Assembly (NCBI GenBank): GCA_910586955.1
Contig: CAJUMM010000129.1
Coordinates: 1 to 6,120, forward strand
Reading direction: 5' to 3'
Length of the DNA: 6,120 nt
Source: an uncultured Lachnospiraceae bacterium
Lineage (GTDB): Bacteria; Bacillota; Clostridia; Lachnospirales; Lachnospiraceae
In this document: in pieces, positions 5,355-6,120 of the stretch
Position numbering within the stretch: position 1 is the stretch's first letter
Layout of the letters: the number at the start of each line of letters is the position of its first letter
The notes under the pieces: model-generated
Seen by the model: the letters and a program-made list of their open reading frames with translations, nothing else
Database searches by the model: none
What the model was told of the DNA's origin: nothing
Translations under genes and position numbers: made by a program

Positions 5355-6120
5355 GTGAAAAGACAGAAGAAGGAACTGCCGGTCATTGAGATATCCCTGT
5401 TCTGCCAGCAGGCGGCTATGATTCTCAAGTCAGGGATTCCCCTGTACGACGGCATGGAGGCTGTGTACCGGAATTATGAGAAGACCGAGTTCGGCCCGGT
5501 CTTTGAAGGCATCTATAACAAGGTGCGGGAGGGGGGAAGCCTTTACGAAGGGGTGAAGCAGTCGGAGGCGTTTCCGGACTATATGTGCCATATGATAGAG
5601 GTGGGCGAGATGGCCGGAAAGCTGGATGAAGTGCTGGAAAACTTGGGAACTTACTATGAACGGGAAGATAAAATCCGGCTCTCCGTGCGCAGGGCTGTGG
5701 TATATCCCCTGGTGCTCACGGTTATGATGGCAGTGGTAATCGGAATCCTTGTGATCCGGATTCTTCCTGTATTTGCCCAGGTGTTCCAAAGCCTTGGAAC
5801 AGAGCTGTCCGGTATGACAGGCGCCTTTTTGTCAGGAGGTGTCCTTCTGGGACGGATTGTATTGGCGGTGGTAGCCCTCCTTTTGGCCGCAGCCCTGGCT
5901 CTCTACCTTGCCTGGCGGCTGGGAGACCGGGCCCATTTGCTGGGACTGGCAGGAAGAGTCTGCCCTCCGGTGCGCCGCCTGACGGAAAAACAGGCTGCCC
6001 AGCGTTTTGCTTCCGTAGTTGCCATGGTTCTTTCCAGCGGGTATCATCTGGAACATGCCCTGGAGCTGATTCCCGCCCTTCTTCCCGATGAGCAGAATGC
6101 CGGGAAAGCCAGACGCTGCA
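5355..6120 (+). CDS. Type II secretion / type IV pilus inner-membrane protein, GspF/PilC family, 3' end cut by window edge
   Basis: A polytopic membrane platform protein that, in type II secretion and type IV pilus systems, couples the cytoplasmic assembly ATPase to pseudopilus or pilus growth. The first 255 codons are present and the frame is open at the right edge; family members are usually about 350-400 residues, so roughly a third is missing. The first T2SSF domain covers about residues 12-135. It shows the family motifs FCQQAAMILKSGIPL (16-30), a conserved EVGEMAGKLDEVLE segment (82-95) and the first membrane segment starting at VVYPLVL (115-121). A second membrane segment spans about 162-187. 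The second T2SSF repeat begins at QRFASVVAMVLSSG (216-229). The tandem arrangement and the YP motif favour GspF/PilC over the single-domain TadB/TadC proteins. It follows the lipoprotein gene by 17 bp. No GspE-type ATPase gene precedes it, so the ATPase may lie downstream or elsewhere. Confidence 0.92.
   Translation, partial: MKRQKKELPVIEISLFCQQAAMILKSGIPLYDGMEAVYRNYEKTEFGPVFEGIYNKVREGGSLYEGVKQSEAFPDYMCHMIEVGEMAGKLDEVLENLGTYYEREDKIRLSVRRAVVYPLVLTVMMAVVIGILVIRILPVFAQVFQSLGTELSGMTGAFLSGGVLLGRIVLAVVALLLAAALALYLAWRLGDRAHLLGLAGRVCPPVRRLTEKQAAQRFASVVAMVLSSGYHLEHALELIPALLPDEQNAGKARRC

Overview
The window looks like chromosomal DNA from a low-to-mid GC Gram-positive anaerobe, most likely a gut Clostridia/Lachnospiraceae-type Firmicute. 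This is inferred from the strong AGGAGG-type ribosome binding sites, two lipoprotein signal peptides with lipoboxes, and the type of glycosidase and AraC regulator present. The exact taxon cannot be read from the sequence.

Left half (1-4236): an AraC-family regulator is transcribed leftward and runs off the left edge, probably only a few codons from its end. Divergent from it is a 1011-residue lipoprotein related to the glycoside hydrolase 106 family (alpha-L-rhamnosidase-like). The 165-bp gap between their start codons is well organised. It holds a good sigma-A promoter for the regulator, a -10-only promoter for the hydrolase, and an 18-bp direct repeat present twice exactly 60 bp apart. One copy sits just downstream of the regulator's predicted start point, and the other covers the weak -35 of the hydrolase promoter. 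This suggests a local sugar-sensing switch: the regulator activates the hydrolase and represses itself. An inverted repeat lies near the predicted start point of the hydrolase transcript.

Middle (4237-4410): a 174-bp intergenic stretch with an extended -10 promoter, an interrupted GC-rich hairpin in the predicted leader and a perfect 14-bp palindrome before the next ribosome binding site. No convincing U-tailed terminator for the hydrolase is visible.

Right half (4411-6120): a 308-residue transglutaminase-like (papain-fold) lipoprotein with an intact Cys-His-Asp triad. After 17 bp comes a GspF/PilC-type inner-membrane platform protein of a type II secretion / type IV pilus system, cut by the right edge. 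The tight spacing suggests one operon, so the lipoprotein may serve a Gram-positive pilus or secretion apparatus on the cell surface. Base composition rises clearly from the regulator to the GspF gene, so the two halves may have different histories.

No RNA genes, CRISPR arrays, insertion sequences or integration sites were seen.
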